A stretch of DNA of 18,538 nucleotides from DATKSS01 sp049582065 (GCA_049582065.1 JBAUTF010000002.1:1-18538); one strand, 5' to 3'. Positions 7,652-15,023 are shown, counted from the first letter of the stretch. Numbers and translations are program-made. The notes: a model not told the origin generated them from the sequence alone.

Positions 7652-8652
7652 GTTCGGGCGGCGGCTCCTGAGGGTAGCTTCAGCAGTCGCTGCGCATTGC
7701 GATACAGGATCTTGGAGCGGTCCTCCTCGTCCATCGCCATCGTCTTGATATTGCGCAGCTCGTCGAGCGGCCAGCGCTCCCCGTCGTCGGGGCCAAATGG
7801 AAAGTCGGTGCCGAACATGATGTGGTCGGCGCCGAAGAAGTCGATCGCCACGCGCACCGCCTCGGGTGACCCGTTACTGATGGCGTCGTTGTAGAACCTC
7901 CGGAAGTGGTCGAGCGGGGCGCCCGTCAGCTCAGGGCCCCGCTCGGCCAAACCGAGCGTCGCGTATTCCTCCCTCATCGTCTCCGCAAACGCGGCGATCC
8001 GGTTCGCAAAGTGAGGAACCATCCCACCCATGTGGTGCGTGACGAACTTGATGTTCGGATAGCGCTCGAACACCCCGCCGTAGACGAGCCTCGCCATCGC
8101 GAGCGAGGTGTCGAAGGGCCACGCGAGCACGCGGTCGAGCAGGTCTTTTCTGATCCATGGGTAGTAGTTGGCGTGCTGAGGGTGGATCCAGATCGGGAAG
8201 TCGAGGGTCGCGCAGCGCTCGTAAAGCGGCCACATCGATGCATCGTCGAGGGGCTTGCCCTCGATGTTGGAGAAGATGAGCACGCCTTTCAGGCCGAGCT
8301 CGCCGTGCACACGCTCGAGCTCGTCCATCATCACGTCGTCCACCACCGGCATCACCCCGATGCCTGCGAAGCGGTCCGGGCGCCGTGAGGCGAACTAGGC
8401 GATCGACTCGTTGGCCACCCGGGTCAGGCGGTGAATGTCCGGCCGCTGCATGCCGAGCCACACAGGAGGGCGGGCCAGGACCAGGACCTGGAGGTCGAAC
8501 CCGTGCTCGTCCATGTAGGCGAGCCGGCCCTCGTGCTCGAAGTTGTGCTTGCTCTGAGCCTTCAGAGCGACGAGCTCGGCACTGGGCTTGACCTCTGCCA
8601 GAGCATCGATCAGGCGCATGGGGAAGACGTGCGCGTAGGCGTCGATGACCAT
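7642..8652 (-). pseudogene. Amidohydrolase-2 (ACMSD-like metal-dependent hydrolase/decarboxylase) interrupted by an in-frame TAG
   Basis: The frame from ATG 8652 to TAA at 7642 encodes a normal-length (about 336 residue) TIM-barrel amidohydrolase-2 protein, except that codon 86 (8395-8397) is TAG. The flanks read continuously across it, ANESIA before and FASRRPDRFAGIG after, as in the family motif N-x-x-I/A-x-x-x-x-x-x-P-D-R-F. Seen: IDAYAHVFP at the N-terminus, where the usual H-x-H is Y-x-H (Tyr6, His8). Further on are WIHPQ (His157), FVTHHMGG (His206) and FGTDFPFG (Asp283). Relatives are decarboxylases or hydrolases of aromatic breakdown products. One substitution (from CAG, GAG or AAG) explains the stop. 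A restart at GTG 8355 or ATG 8352 would lack the first barrel strands. It may be a young pseudogene, a strain variant or a sequence error. Confidence 0.85.
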
Positions 8653-8679
8653 GCCCGTTTGATAATACCTGCGAGGGTA
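8653..8679. promoter_or_regulatory. 27-bp divergent start region with AT-rich -10-like core
   Basis: Only 27 bases separate the ATG of the amidohydrolase (8652, -) from the GTG of the Mo-hydroxylase subunit (8680, +). The core ATAATA (8662-8667) reads TATTAT on the minus strand, nine bases before that ATG, which would suit a leaderless or near-leaderless transcript. On the plus strand GATAAT (8661-8666) precedes the GTG by 13 bases, with GAGGG at 8673-8677 as a closely spaced ribosome site. No convincing -35 box is visible in either direction. Confidence 0.4.
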
Positions 8680-10893
8680 GTGACGAAAACCGACGGCTAT
8701 ATCGGCCGATCCATGCGCAGGCGTGAAGACCCTGCCCTGGTCCAGGGCCGTGGCAGCTATGCGGCGGACCACAACCCGCCCGGGACCGTCCACCTCGCCA
8801 TCAGGCGAGCGGGTGTGCCCCGCGCGAACGGGCTCAAGGTCGACACGTCGGCGGCGTCGCGCATGCCCGGCGTCGTCGGGGCATGGATCTTCGGGCAGCT
8901 CGGCCTGGCGGATGACTATATGCCCGACCCCAACCCGCAGCAGCCGCTGCCGGTCAGGCGTCCTGTGCTCGCCAAGGACGAGGTGCGCTTCGAAGGCGAT
9001 GCCGTCGCCGTGGTCGCGGCCGAATCCGAGTACCAGGCGCAGGACGCGATCGACGCGATCGAGGTCGACCTGGACCAGGTCGCCCTGGAGGCGCCTCCGC
9101 TGCCGGCACAGCAGCTGCGAAAGGCGGGCGCCTCCGCCGGCGCCGCGCCGGTCAGGGTGCGCGAGAAGCTGACCATGGCGCGCATCTGCGGTGCGGCGAT
9201 GGAGCCCAGGGCCGCGTTCGCCGAATGGAACGAAGACGAGCTGACGCTCTACATCCGGGCCAGCGTGGGAGGCGTCCACATCCTCCGAGACACGCTCTGC
9301 AAGTGCCTCGGCCTCGACCGCTCGCACGTGGTCGCGCTCACCCAGGACGTCGGCGGAAGCTTTGGCGCCAAGAACCATCCCTACCCGGAATACGTGATCG
9401 CGGCGGCGGCCAGCCGGCTCTTGAATCGCCCCGTCCGCTGGGTGGCCTCGCGCACTGAAGATGGCCACACCACCGGGCAGGCGCACTCCGCCGAGCTGGA
9501 TTTCGAGATCGCGTCCGACTCCGAGGGCAACCTCGCGGGACTCGGCGGACGGGTCGCGTGGACGGTCGGCGCCTACCTCGGCCGCGGCGCGTTCCAGGCG
9601 GACAGCATGGGTGCGCACGCGATGTCGGCCTACCGGCTGCCGTCATTCGAGGTGGAGGTTGAGCCGCGGTTCTCGGACACGCCGCCCGCGGCGTACATCC
9701 GGGGCGGTGGCCGGCCGGTCGGCAATTTTGTGGTCGAGCGCATGATGGACCGCCTCGCGCGACGCCTGCACGTCGACCCGATCGAGCTCCGCCGGCGCAA
9801 CCTGGTCAGACCGGGCGACATGCCGTACGACACCGGCCTCAACGGCATCGTCTTCGACGGCGGGGATTACCCGCGGCTGCTCGAGCTCGCCGTCGCGCGG
9901 GCGGACGCCGGCTCGATTCGCGGGCGCCAGCGAGCGGGCGAGCCGGTCGGCATCGGCGTGGCCATGTGCGTCGAGTCGACAGGCATCGGTATGCCCGAGC
10001 CTTCGCGCGTCGCAGTGCGAGGCGACGGCACGGCGGTGGCGTTCATAGGCAGCACCCCACAGGGCCAGGGCCACGAGACGTTCGTGGCACAGGTCGTCGC
10101 CGACCGCCTGGGCTGGCCGATCGAAAAGGTCGAGGTGCGCGCGGGCGACAGCCGTGACGTCGCGTTCTCCTTCGTCACCGCCGGGAGCAGAAGCGCGCTG
10201 GAGGTGGGCAACTCGGTCGCGATGTCGGCGGCGTCCGCTCGTCGCATGCTCATCGAGCGCGCAGCGGACAAGCTCGAGGCGGCTCCCGAGGACCTGGTCG
10301 TCGGCGTCGAAGGCGCGAACGTCCGGGGCGTGCCCGACCGGAGCATCGCACTCCAGGACCTGGTCGGCGACGGCCTCGAGGCGACCGAGGTCTGGGACTC
10401 CAAGGGCAAGGCCGCCTGGGCGTCCAGCTGTCATGTCGCGGTGGTGCGCGTCGACCGGGAGACGGGCGGCGTGGACATGCTGCGTTACGTGATCGCCCAC
10501 GATTCCGGGCGTCCGATCAACCCCTTGACGCTCGAAGGCCAGCTCCACGGCGGGTACGCCCACGGGCTCGGCTACGCGATGTTCGAGGAGGCGTTGTACT
10601 CCCCGGACGGCAGCTTCCAGTCACCGTCGTTCCTCGACTACACGATTGTCAGTGCCCCCGAGCTTCGAGTCGAGCCCGAGCTGATCCACACCGAGACCGA
10701 GAGCAGCCACAACCCAGAGGGTTTCCGCGGGGTGGGTGAGGCGGGGACGATCGCGGTGCCGGCGGCCATCGCCAACGCTGTCGAAGACGCGCTGTACGCG
10801 ATGGGTTACGAGGTCTGCATCGACTCGGTGCCGGTCACGCCGTTGAAGCTCTGGAACCTGATGCGCGGAGCCTCTCGACCAGCGTCTTCTTAG
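8680..10893 (+). CDS. Molybdopterin-binding large subunit of a xanthine dehydrogenase/CO dehydrogenase-family hydroxylase
   Basis: 737 residues from GTG 8680, chosen because the family start (IGRSMRRREDPALVQGRGSY) follows directly; the frame extends further upstream but only across the amidohydrolase gene. Seen: a/b-hammerhead domain, GGSFGAK (225-231), substrate-loop AYIRGGGR (338-345), QGQGHET (461-467) and the catalytic Glu687 in GVGEAGT. These are the hallmarks of Mo-hydroxylases that insert water-derived oxygen at C-H bonds of (hetero)aromatics, purines or aldehydes. The form I CO dehydrogenase loop AYxCSFR is absent, so CO oxidation is unlikely. Partner FAD and 2Fe-2S subunits, normally adjacent, are missing from the window. 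The 3' end overlaps the convergent ligase gene by 59 bp. Substrate unknown. Confidence 0.92.
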   Translation: MTKTDGYIGRSMRRREDPALVQGRGSYAADHNPPGTVHLAIRRAGVPRANGLKVDTSAASRMPGVVGAWIFGQLGLADDYMPDPNPQQPLPVRRPVLAKDEVRFEGDAVAVVAAESEYQAQDAIDAIEVDLDQVALEAPPLPAQQLRKAGASAGAAPVRVREKLTMARICGAAMEPRAAFAEWNEDELTLYIRASVGGVHILRDTLCKCLGLDRSHVVALTQDVGGSFGAKNHPYPEYVIAAAASRLLNRPVRWVASRTEDGHTTGQAHSAELDFEIASDSEGNLAGLGGRVAWTVGAYLGRGAFQADSMGAHAMSAYRLPSFEVEVEPRFSDTPPAAYIRGGGRPVGNFVVERMMDRLARRLHVDPIELRRRNLVRPGDMPYDTGLNGIVFDGGDYPRLLELAVARADAGSIRGRQRAGEPVGIGVAMCVESTGIGMPEPSRVAVRGDGTAVAFIGSTPQGQGHETFVAQVVADRLGWPIEKVEVRAGDSRDVAFSFVTAGSRSALEVGNSVAMSAASARRMLIERAADKLEAAPEDLVVGVEGANVRGVPDRSIALQDLVGDGLEATEVWDSKGKAAWASSCHVAVVRVDRETGGVDMLRYVIAHDSGRPINPLTLEGQLHGGYAHGLGYAMFEEALYSPDGSFQSPSFLDYTIVSAPELRVEPELIHTETESSHNPEGFRGVGEAGTIAVPAAIANAVEDALYAMGYEVCIDSVPVTPLKLWNLMRGASRPASS

Positions 10894-12424
10894 AAACCTT
10901 GCCGAACGTCGAGAGCGGGAAGTCGTCCATCAGCTCGACCCGCTCCGGCAGCTTGAACTTCGCGATCCCCATGTCCGTCAGGTAGGCGGTCAGCTCCTCA
11001 AGCGTCAGGGTCATGCCTTCGTGCGGGATGACGCAGGCGCACATGCGCTCACCTAGGACCGGGTCCGGGAGCGGAATGCAAGCGACATTGCGCACCGCGG
11101 GGTGGGTGAGGATGAGGTTTTCGACCTCTTCGGCGCTGATCTTCTCGCCGCCGCGGTTGACCAGGTCCTTGATCCGTCCCTCAACCAGGTAAGAGCCGGA
11201 GGGATGGCGGCGCATCAGGTCTCCCGAGCGGTAGAAACCGTCCGGCGTGAACTGCCGCGCGTTGTATTCCGGCGCGCGGTAGTAGCCGCGCAGCGTGTAT
11301 GGGCCGCGCACGGTCAGCTCGCCGACCTCCCCGTCCGGCACCTCCCGCCCGTCCTCGTCCGTCAGGCGGACCTCATCGTCGGGGCTGACCGGCCGCCCGA
11401 CCGTCTCGAGCCGCACCTCTTCGGGGTCGTCGTGCCGGACGAAGAAGAGTGTGCCCTCGCTCATTCCGAAGTTCTCCTGCACGAAGGCGTTGGGAAAGGT
11501 CTCGGCCATCCGCTTGCGGACCTCGGGTTGCAAGCGCTGACCGCCGGATTGCAGGAGGCGGACCGAGCCGAGGTCGTGCTTGCCGGCGGCGGGGTCCGCC
11601 ATCCAGCGGATGTAGAGGGCGGGGACACCGGCCACGTGCGTCACGCCGTGCCGCTCGATCAGCTCGAAGACGTCCGGCGCCCTGGTGCTGGTCCCCACCA
11701 CGATCCGCGCGCCGGCCATCAGGAATCCCTGCACGCCCGGGCACGCCAGCGGCATGTTGTGCGCCAGGGGCAGCACGGACAGCTGGCAGCTCTCCGGGCC
11801 GATGTCTTGAACCGCAGCCGCCGCCCGCGAGTTGTACAGGTAGTCGTTGTGGGTGCGGGGTATGAGCTTCGGGATGCCGGTCGTTCCACCCGACAGCAGC
11901 AAGGCACAGGGGTCGTCCGGGTCGATCTCGAGAGACGGCGCGTCACGTCCCGGCATCTGTTTGAGCTCGTCCAGCATCACGACGTGCTCGAGGCACGAGT
12001 TCGCCGAGCGCACCTGCGCGGCCAGTTCGGGATCGGTCCCGAAGTAAGCCACCGCGCCGGCGAGCCGCACGAAATGGTCGATCTCGAGCCGGCGGTGCGG
12101 CGCCAGCGCGAGGATCGGCACGACGCCGAGCTTCTGCAGCGCGAAATACAGATAGATGAACTCAGGGCCGTTAGGTAGGTGAAGCACGACGCGGTCGAGC
12201 GGACGCAGCCCGCGCTCGTACAGGGCCCCGGCAATCGAAGAAGCCCGCTCGCCCAACATTCCATAGGTGACCTCCGAGCCGTCGGCGAGCAGCGCGACCC
12301 GGTCCCGGTGCTCAGTGAAGAGGTCGCTGAAAACCTGGTCGAGGGTCTGGTCCTGCCAGTAGCCGAGGCCGCGATAGCGCGCCGCGAACTCGGGTGGAAA
12401 AGGTACGACGCCGTCCAGAGCCAT
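10835..12424 (-). CDS. Aryl-acid AMP ligase/acyl-CoA synthetase (EntE/DhbE-like)
   Basis: 529 residues, ATG 12424 to TGA. Full-length ANL adenylating enzyme: opening VPFPPEFAARYRGLGYWQDQ (7-26) typical of EntE/DhbE, P-loop SGGTTGIPK (178-186), HNMPLACPG (222-230), FGMSEG (319-324), YRSGD (398-402) and catalytic Lys509 in GKVSKK. Such enzymes form aryl-AMP and pass the acyl group to a carrier protein or CoA. By alignment to DhbE as I recall it, His222-Asn223 keep the aryl-acid contacts, while positions equivalent to Ser240 and Val337 are Cys228 and Leu326. That pairing is reported for salicylate rather than dihydroxybenzoate enzymes. No carrier protein or NRPS is nearby, so a catabolic CoA ligase is more likely. 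It starts four bases after the SDR stop. Confidence 0.9.
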   Translation of the reverse strand: MALDGVVPFPPEFAARYRGLGYWQDQTLDQVFSDLFTEHRDRVALLADGSEVTYGMLGERASSIAGALYERGLRPLDRVVLHLPNGPEFIYLYFALQKLGVVPILALAPHRRLEIDHFVRLAGAVAYFGTDPELAAQVRSANSCLEHVVMLDELKQMPGRDAPSLEIDPDDPCALLLSGGTTGIPKLIPRTHNDYLYNSRAAAAVQDIGPESCQLSVLPLAHNMPLACPGVQGFLMAGARIVVGTSTRAPDVFELIERHGVTHVAGVPALYIRWMADPAAGKHDLGSVRLLQSGGQRLQPEVRKRMAETFPNAFVQENFGMSEGTLFFVRHDDPEEVRLETVGRPVSPDDEVRLTDEDGREVPDGEVGELTVRGPYTLRGYYRAPEYNARQFTPDGFYRSGDLMRRHPSGSYLVEGRIKDLVNRGGEKISAEEVENLILTHPAVRNVACIPLPDPVLGERMCACVIPHEGMTLTLEELTAYLTDMGIAKFKLPERVELMDDFPLSTFGKVSKKTLVERLRASGSRASTA

Positions 12425-12428
12425 GGAG

Positions 12429-13193
12429 CTACGTCGTCGCCGAGAAGCCGCCGTCGATCACCACCACCTCGCCGTTGACCATCGGGTTGCTCGTGATGAG
12501 GTTGACGATGGTGATCGCGACCTCATCAGGGGTGACGCATCTTTTCAAGGGCGTAAGGCTTGCCCGCCGCTCCATCAAGCGCTGGTAGTTGTCTCCGAGC
12601 GCGTGCTCCATCCACTCGCCGACCATCCAGCCCGGCGCCACCGCGTTGACGCGGATCTTCGGGCCGAGCGCGCCGGCGAGCGTGCGGGTGAGGTTGGCCA
12701 CGGCAGCCTTGCTGGCCGCGTACGGAAACGGCTGGGGTCCCGGGCGCAAGCCGGCGATGCTGGCGAGGTTGACGATCGAAGCGGAGTCGGACTCGTTCAA
12801 TAAAGCGACGCACGCCCGCGCGACCTGGAACATGCCGCGCACGTTGACCGCAAAGATGCGGTCCCACTCCGACATGTCGAGCCCGGCAAGGTCTGACGGC
12901 GGCGTCGGGACGGTCGTGCCCGCGTTGTTGACGAGCGCGTCGAGGCGGCCGAGCTCGTGCTTGACCTGGGCGACCATAGCCACCACATCGGCCTCGTCCG
13001 CCACGTCCGCCTTCACGAGCATCGAGCGGGCGCCGAGCTTCTCCACCTCGCCCGCCACGGACGCGGCCGCGTCCGTGCTGCGGCTGTAGTTCACCGCCAC
13101 GTCGTAGCCGTGGCGCGCCAGCTCGAGCGCGGAGCTGCGGCCGATGCCCCGCGCCGCGCCGGTCACCAGGGCCACGCGACGCCCCGATGTCAT
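12429..13193 (-). CDS. Short-chain dehydrogenase/reductase (classical SDR)
   Basis: 254 residues from ATG 13193, whose first bases overlap the TGA of the upstream amidohydrolase (ATGA). Seen: cofactor motif TGAARGIG (11-18), NNAG (89-92), Asn117, Ser145 (NLASIAG), Tyr158 and Lys162 (YAASK), and PGWM after the active site. The catalytic tetrad is complete and the length is that of classical FabG-like SDRs. NYSRST at the end of beta-2 resembles NADP-preferring members (a basic Arg after Ser), but this is weak evidence. It would oxidise or reduce an alcohol/ketone intermediate in the pathway encoded by this operon. The longer open frame upstream has no homology and overlaps its neighbour, so it was rejected. 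Confidence 0.92.
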   Translation of the reverse strand: MTSGRRVALVTGAARGIGRSSALELARHGYDVAVNYSRSTDAAASVAGEVEKLGARSMLVKADVADEADVVAMVAQVKHELGRLDALVNNAGTTVPTPPSDLAGLDMSEWDRIFAVNVRGMFQVARACVALLNESDSASIVNLASIAGLRPGPQPFPYAASKAAVANLTRTLAGALGPKIRVNAVAPGWMVGEWMEHALGDNYQRLMERRASLTPLKRCVTPDEVAITIVNLITSNPMVNGEVVVIDGGFSATT

Positions 13194-14071
13194 CGCGCCG
13201 CCCGGTGGGTCTCGGTTTTGGGCATGCGCCCCAACGGCAGGACCCGCTCGGCGTTGCCGTGAAACACCGCCTCCATGACCTCGGAGGTGTAGCCAAGCTC
13301 GTGCCACTCGCTCAAAACGCGCTCGTAGGGCAGGCTTGGGTAATCGCTGCCGAACATCACCTTGTCGCGCAGGCGCCCGCGAATGTCCTTCTTCAAGCTG
13401 TCAGGAAAGTACTTCGGCGCCCACCCGGACAGCTCCCAATACACGTTGCCCTTGTGCAGCGCGACGGCGGTCATCTCCTCGACCCAGGGCCACCCGGGGT
13501 GCGCCGCGATAATCGTCAGGTTGGGGAACTCGGAGGCCAGCTCGTCGACGGCGAGCGGGTGCGCGTGGCGCAGCTTGGAACCAAGCCCACCTGGAAGACC
13601 GGCCCCCATACCGGTCGTGCCGACGTCGATCATGACCGGCACCTTGAGGGAGTCGATCAGGTCGAAAAGCGGTCGGAGCCGGCGATCGTCGACCGAGTAG
13701 CGGCCCATGATCGGGTGGAAGTGGAATCCGAGCATGCCGAGGTCCTCGATTGCGTGCCGCGCCTCCACCAGAGCTGCGTCCATTTTCAGCGGGTCGACCG
13801 CGGCCCAGGCCTGCAGCACCGTGTCCTCATGGCGGTCCCGCATGCCGGCGACGTAGTCGTTGGTGCACGGAGGTGCGCCTGTCACCGACTCGATGTCGAA
13901 CGCTACAAGCACCGCATCGACGCCGGCGGCGCGGAACTCGCCTATCACCTCATCCTCGGATTTCGCCACCCAATCGTGCTTCCAGTAGGCTCCGAGCGCT
14001 TTCGCAAACGGGCCGTAGGAATCGATCCACGCCTGGGTCCCCGGGTAACAGTGCAGGTCTACCTTGCGCAT
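13190..14071 (-). CDS. Amidohydrolase-2 family protein with altered metal-binding motifs
   Basis: 293 residues from ATG 14071, where VDLHCYPG begins as in family members. Seen: LGFHFHPIMGRYSVDD (112-127), VPVMIDVGTTGMGAGLPGG (144-162), AAHPGWPW with His191, FGSDYP with Asp243, and a C-terminal FHGNAERVL typical of amidohydrolase-2. The usual H-x-H is His7-Cys-Tyr9, and the usual His after PVMI is Asp149, so two of the expected metal ligands are changed while the core fold and Asp243 remain. Relatives act as decarboxylases or hydrolases on aromatic ring-cleavage products; with these substitutions the metal state is uncertain. It lies 23 bases after the TrmB-like regulator and overlaps the SDR by four bases. 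No clear ribosome site is seen. Confidence 0.87.
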   Translation of the reverse strand: MRKVDLHCYPGTQAWIDSYGPFAKALGAYWKHDWVAKSEDEVIGEFRAAGVDAVLVAFDIESVTGAPPCTNDYVAGMRDRHEDTVLQAWAAVDPLKMDAALVEARHAIEDLGMLGFHFHPIMGRYSVDDRRLRPLFDLIDSLKVPVMIDVGTTGMGAGLPGGLGSKLRHAHPLAVDELASEFPNLTIIAAHPGWPWVEEMTAVALHKGNVYWELSGWAPKYFPDSLKKDIRGRLRDKVMFGSDYPSLPYERVLSEWHELGYTSEVMEAVFHGNAERVLPLGRMPKTETHRAAR

Positions 14072-14094
14072 CGGGCTCAAGCCGTTTTGCTGCG

Positions 14095-14961
14095 TCAGGA
14101 CTCCGAGGCGGCAATCTCGGGCGCCGCCTCGCCGGACCAATCGCCTGCCGAGAGGTTGGTGAGTTGGAGCAGGCCAGGCCCGTAAAGCGCTTCAAGCTCG
14201 TTGGGCAGGTCCGTGTACATGCGCTGCACGAACAGGTCGTGGCGGATGTACGACTTCACGAGGCTCGCCACCAGCGGCACCTCGCCGTGCATGACCTCCC
14301 AGTCGTGGCCGTCGCGTGCCAGCGCCCACAGCGCCCACCTCGAGTCGACCACCACCGCGAGGTGATGGGTCTTGCGCGAGGCGTAAAGGGTGCCCTCGGT
14401 GCTGGCGTGGCGCATGATCTTGCCGCGCGGCGCCTGGAACGGGAGCCTGCCGAAGTGGACGATCACGAACTGGACCCCGCGCTCCGAGGCCGCGTCGATC
14501 GCTCCTGCGAGTTGCTTGAGGTCTTCGCCCCGGCCGCTCATGTACACGCGGGTGCGCGCGGTCGCGATGGCGTCCGCCGCACGTTCTGTGGCGGCGGCGA
14601 GGCTGTGGAGCCGCGCAAGTGGAAGCCCTCCCCGCGCCGCGGATCGCTGGGGGAGGCTTTGGAGGCCGATCCGGGCCGCCTCCACCTTCGCGCCGAACTC
14701 CTTCGCAAGTGCGTTGAGCAGGTCGGACGGCGGGACTGCGGCGTATCGGGCGGGGTGTTCGGCGGTCAGGACAGCGGCGCCCCTGTCGACCAGGCGGCGC
14801 AGGGTCTCGTAGACCTTCGGCTGCGGAACGCCGGTTTCATTCGCGATTCCGTAGCCGGTCGCACCGTTGGACGTCAGCAGACCGACGTACGTCCGCGCCT
14901 CGTATTGCGAGAACCCCAGCTGGGTCAATCGTTCCGCGATCGAGATGGCGGATTCAGGCAA
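14095..14961 (-). CDS. TrmB-family transcriptional regulator
   Basis: 288 residues from TTG 14961. An ATG ten bases upstream is out of frame and runs into a stop after five codons, so TTG is the best start. Seen: N-terminal winged helix LGFSQYEARTYVGLLTSNG (15-33) with recognition helix region IANETGVPQPKVYETLRRLV (39-58), both characteristic of TrmB. A short coiled region (80-105) and a C-terminal effector domain with VYMSGRGEDLKQL (139-151) and HHLAVVVDSRWALWAL (199-214) follow. TrmB proteins sense sugars or other small molecules and bind palindromic operators. A perfect palindrome at 14993-15008 lies 31 bases upstream, suggesting autoregulation and control of the three downstream catabolic genes. 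The ligand is unknown. Confidence 0.88.
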   Translation of the reverse strand: MPESAISIAERLTQLGFSQYEARTYVGLLTSNGATGYGIANETGVPQPKVYETLRRLVDRGAAVLTAEHPARYAAVPPSDLLNALAKEFGAKVEAARIGLQSLPQRSAARGGLPLARLHSLAAATERAADAIATARTRVYMSGRGEDLKQLAGAIDAASERGVQFVIVHFGRLPFQAPRGKIMRHASTEGTLYASRKTHHLAVVVDSRWALWALARDGHDWEVMHGEVPLVASLVKSYIRHDLFVQRMYTDLPNELEALYGPGLLQLTNLSAGDWSGEAAPEIAASES

Positions 14962-14992
14962 CGCTCTTCATGCGACGCAAGCCCCCCTGAGT

Positions 14993-15008
14993 CACTACGG
15001 CCGTAGTG
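14993..15008. promoter_or_regulatory. Perfect 16-bp palindrome, probable operator of the TrmB-led operon
   Basis: CACTACGGCCGTAGTG is identical to its reverse complement and sits 31 bases before the TrmB start, in the gap between the MarR and TrmB genes. Its length and symmetry suit a dimeric winged-helix regulator. TrmB itself is the first candidate and MarR the second. No sharp promoter hexamers are visible around it. Confidence 0.6.
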
Positions 15009-15023
15009 CGCAACGTTAACACA

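Noticed and set aside
7642..8652. TAG recoding (for example pyrrolysine) to explain the amber codon in the amidohydrolase
   Set aside because: At least six other genes in the window end naturally at TAG, no recoding machinery is visible, and the position is not a known pyrrolysine site in this family.
8680..10893. Form I aerobic CO dehydrogenase large subunit (CoxL)
   Set aside because: The diagnostic AYxCSFR active-site loop is absent (AYIRGGGR instead) and no coxM/coxS genes are adjacent.
10835..12424. Siderophore biosynthesis role for the EntE-like ligase
   Set aside because: No carrier protein, NRPS, isochorismate synthase or iron-uptake genes occur in the window; the operon partners are catabolic families.
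13750..15006. 418-codon plus-strand frame across the amidohydrolase and TrmB genes
   Set aside because: It crosses two genes with clear family motifs on the other strand and is Arg/Pro-rich without domains.
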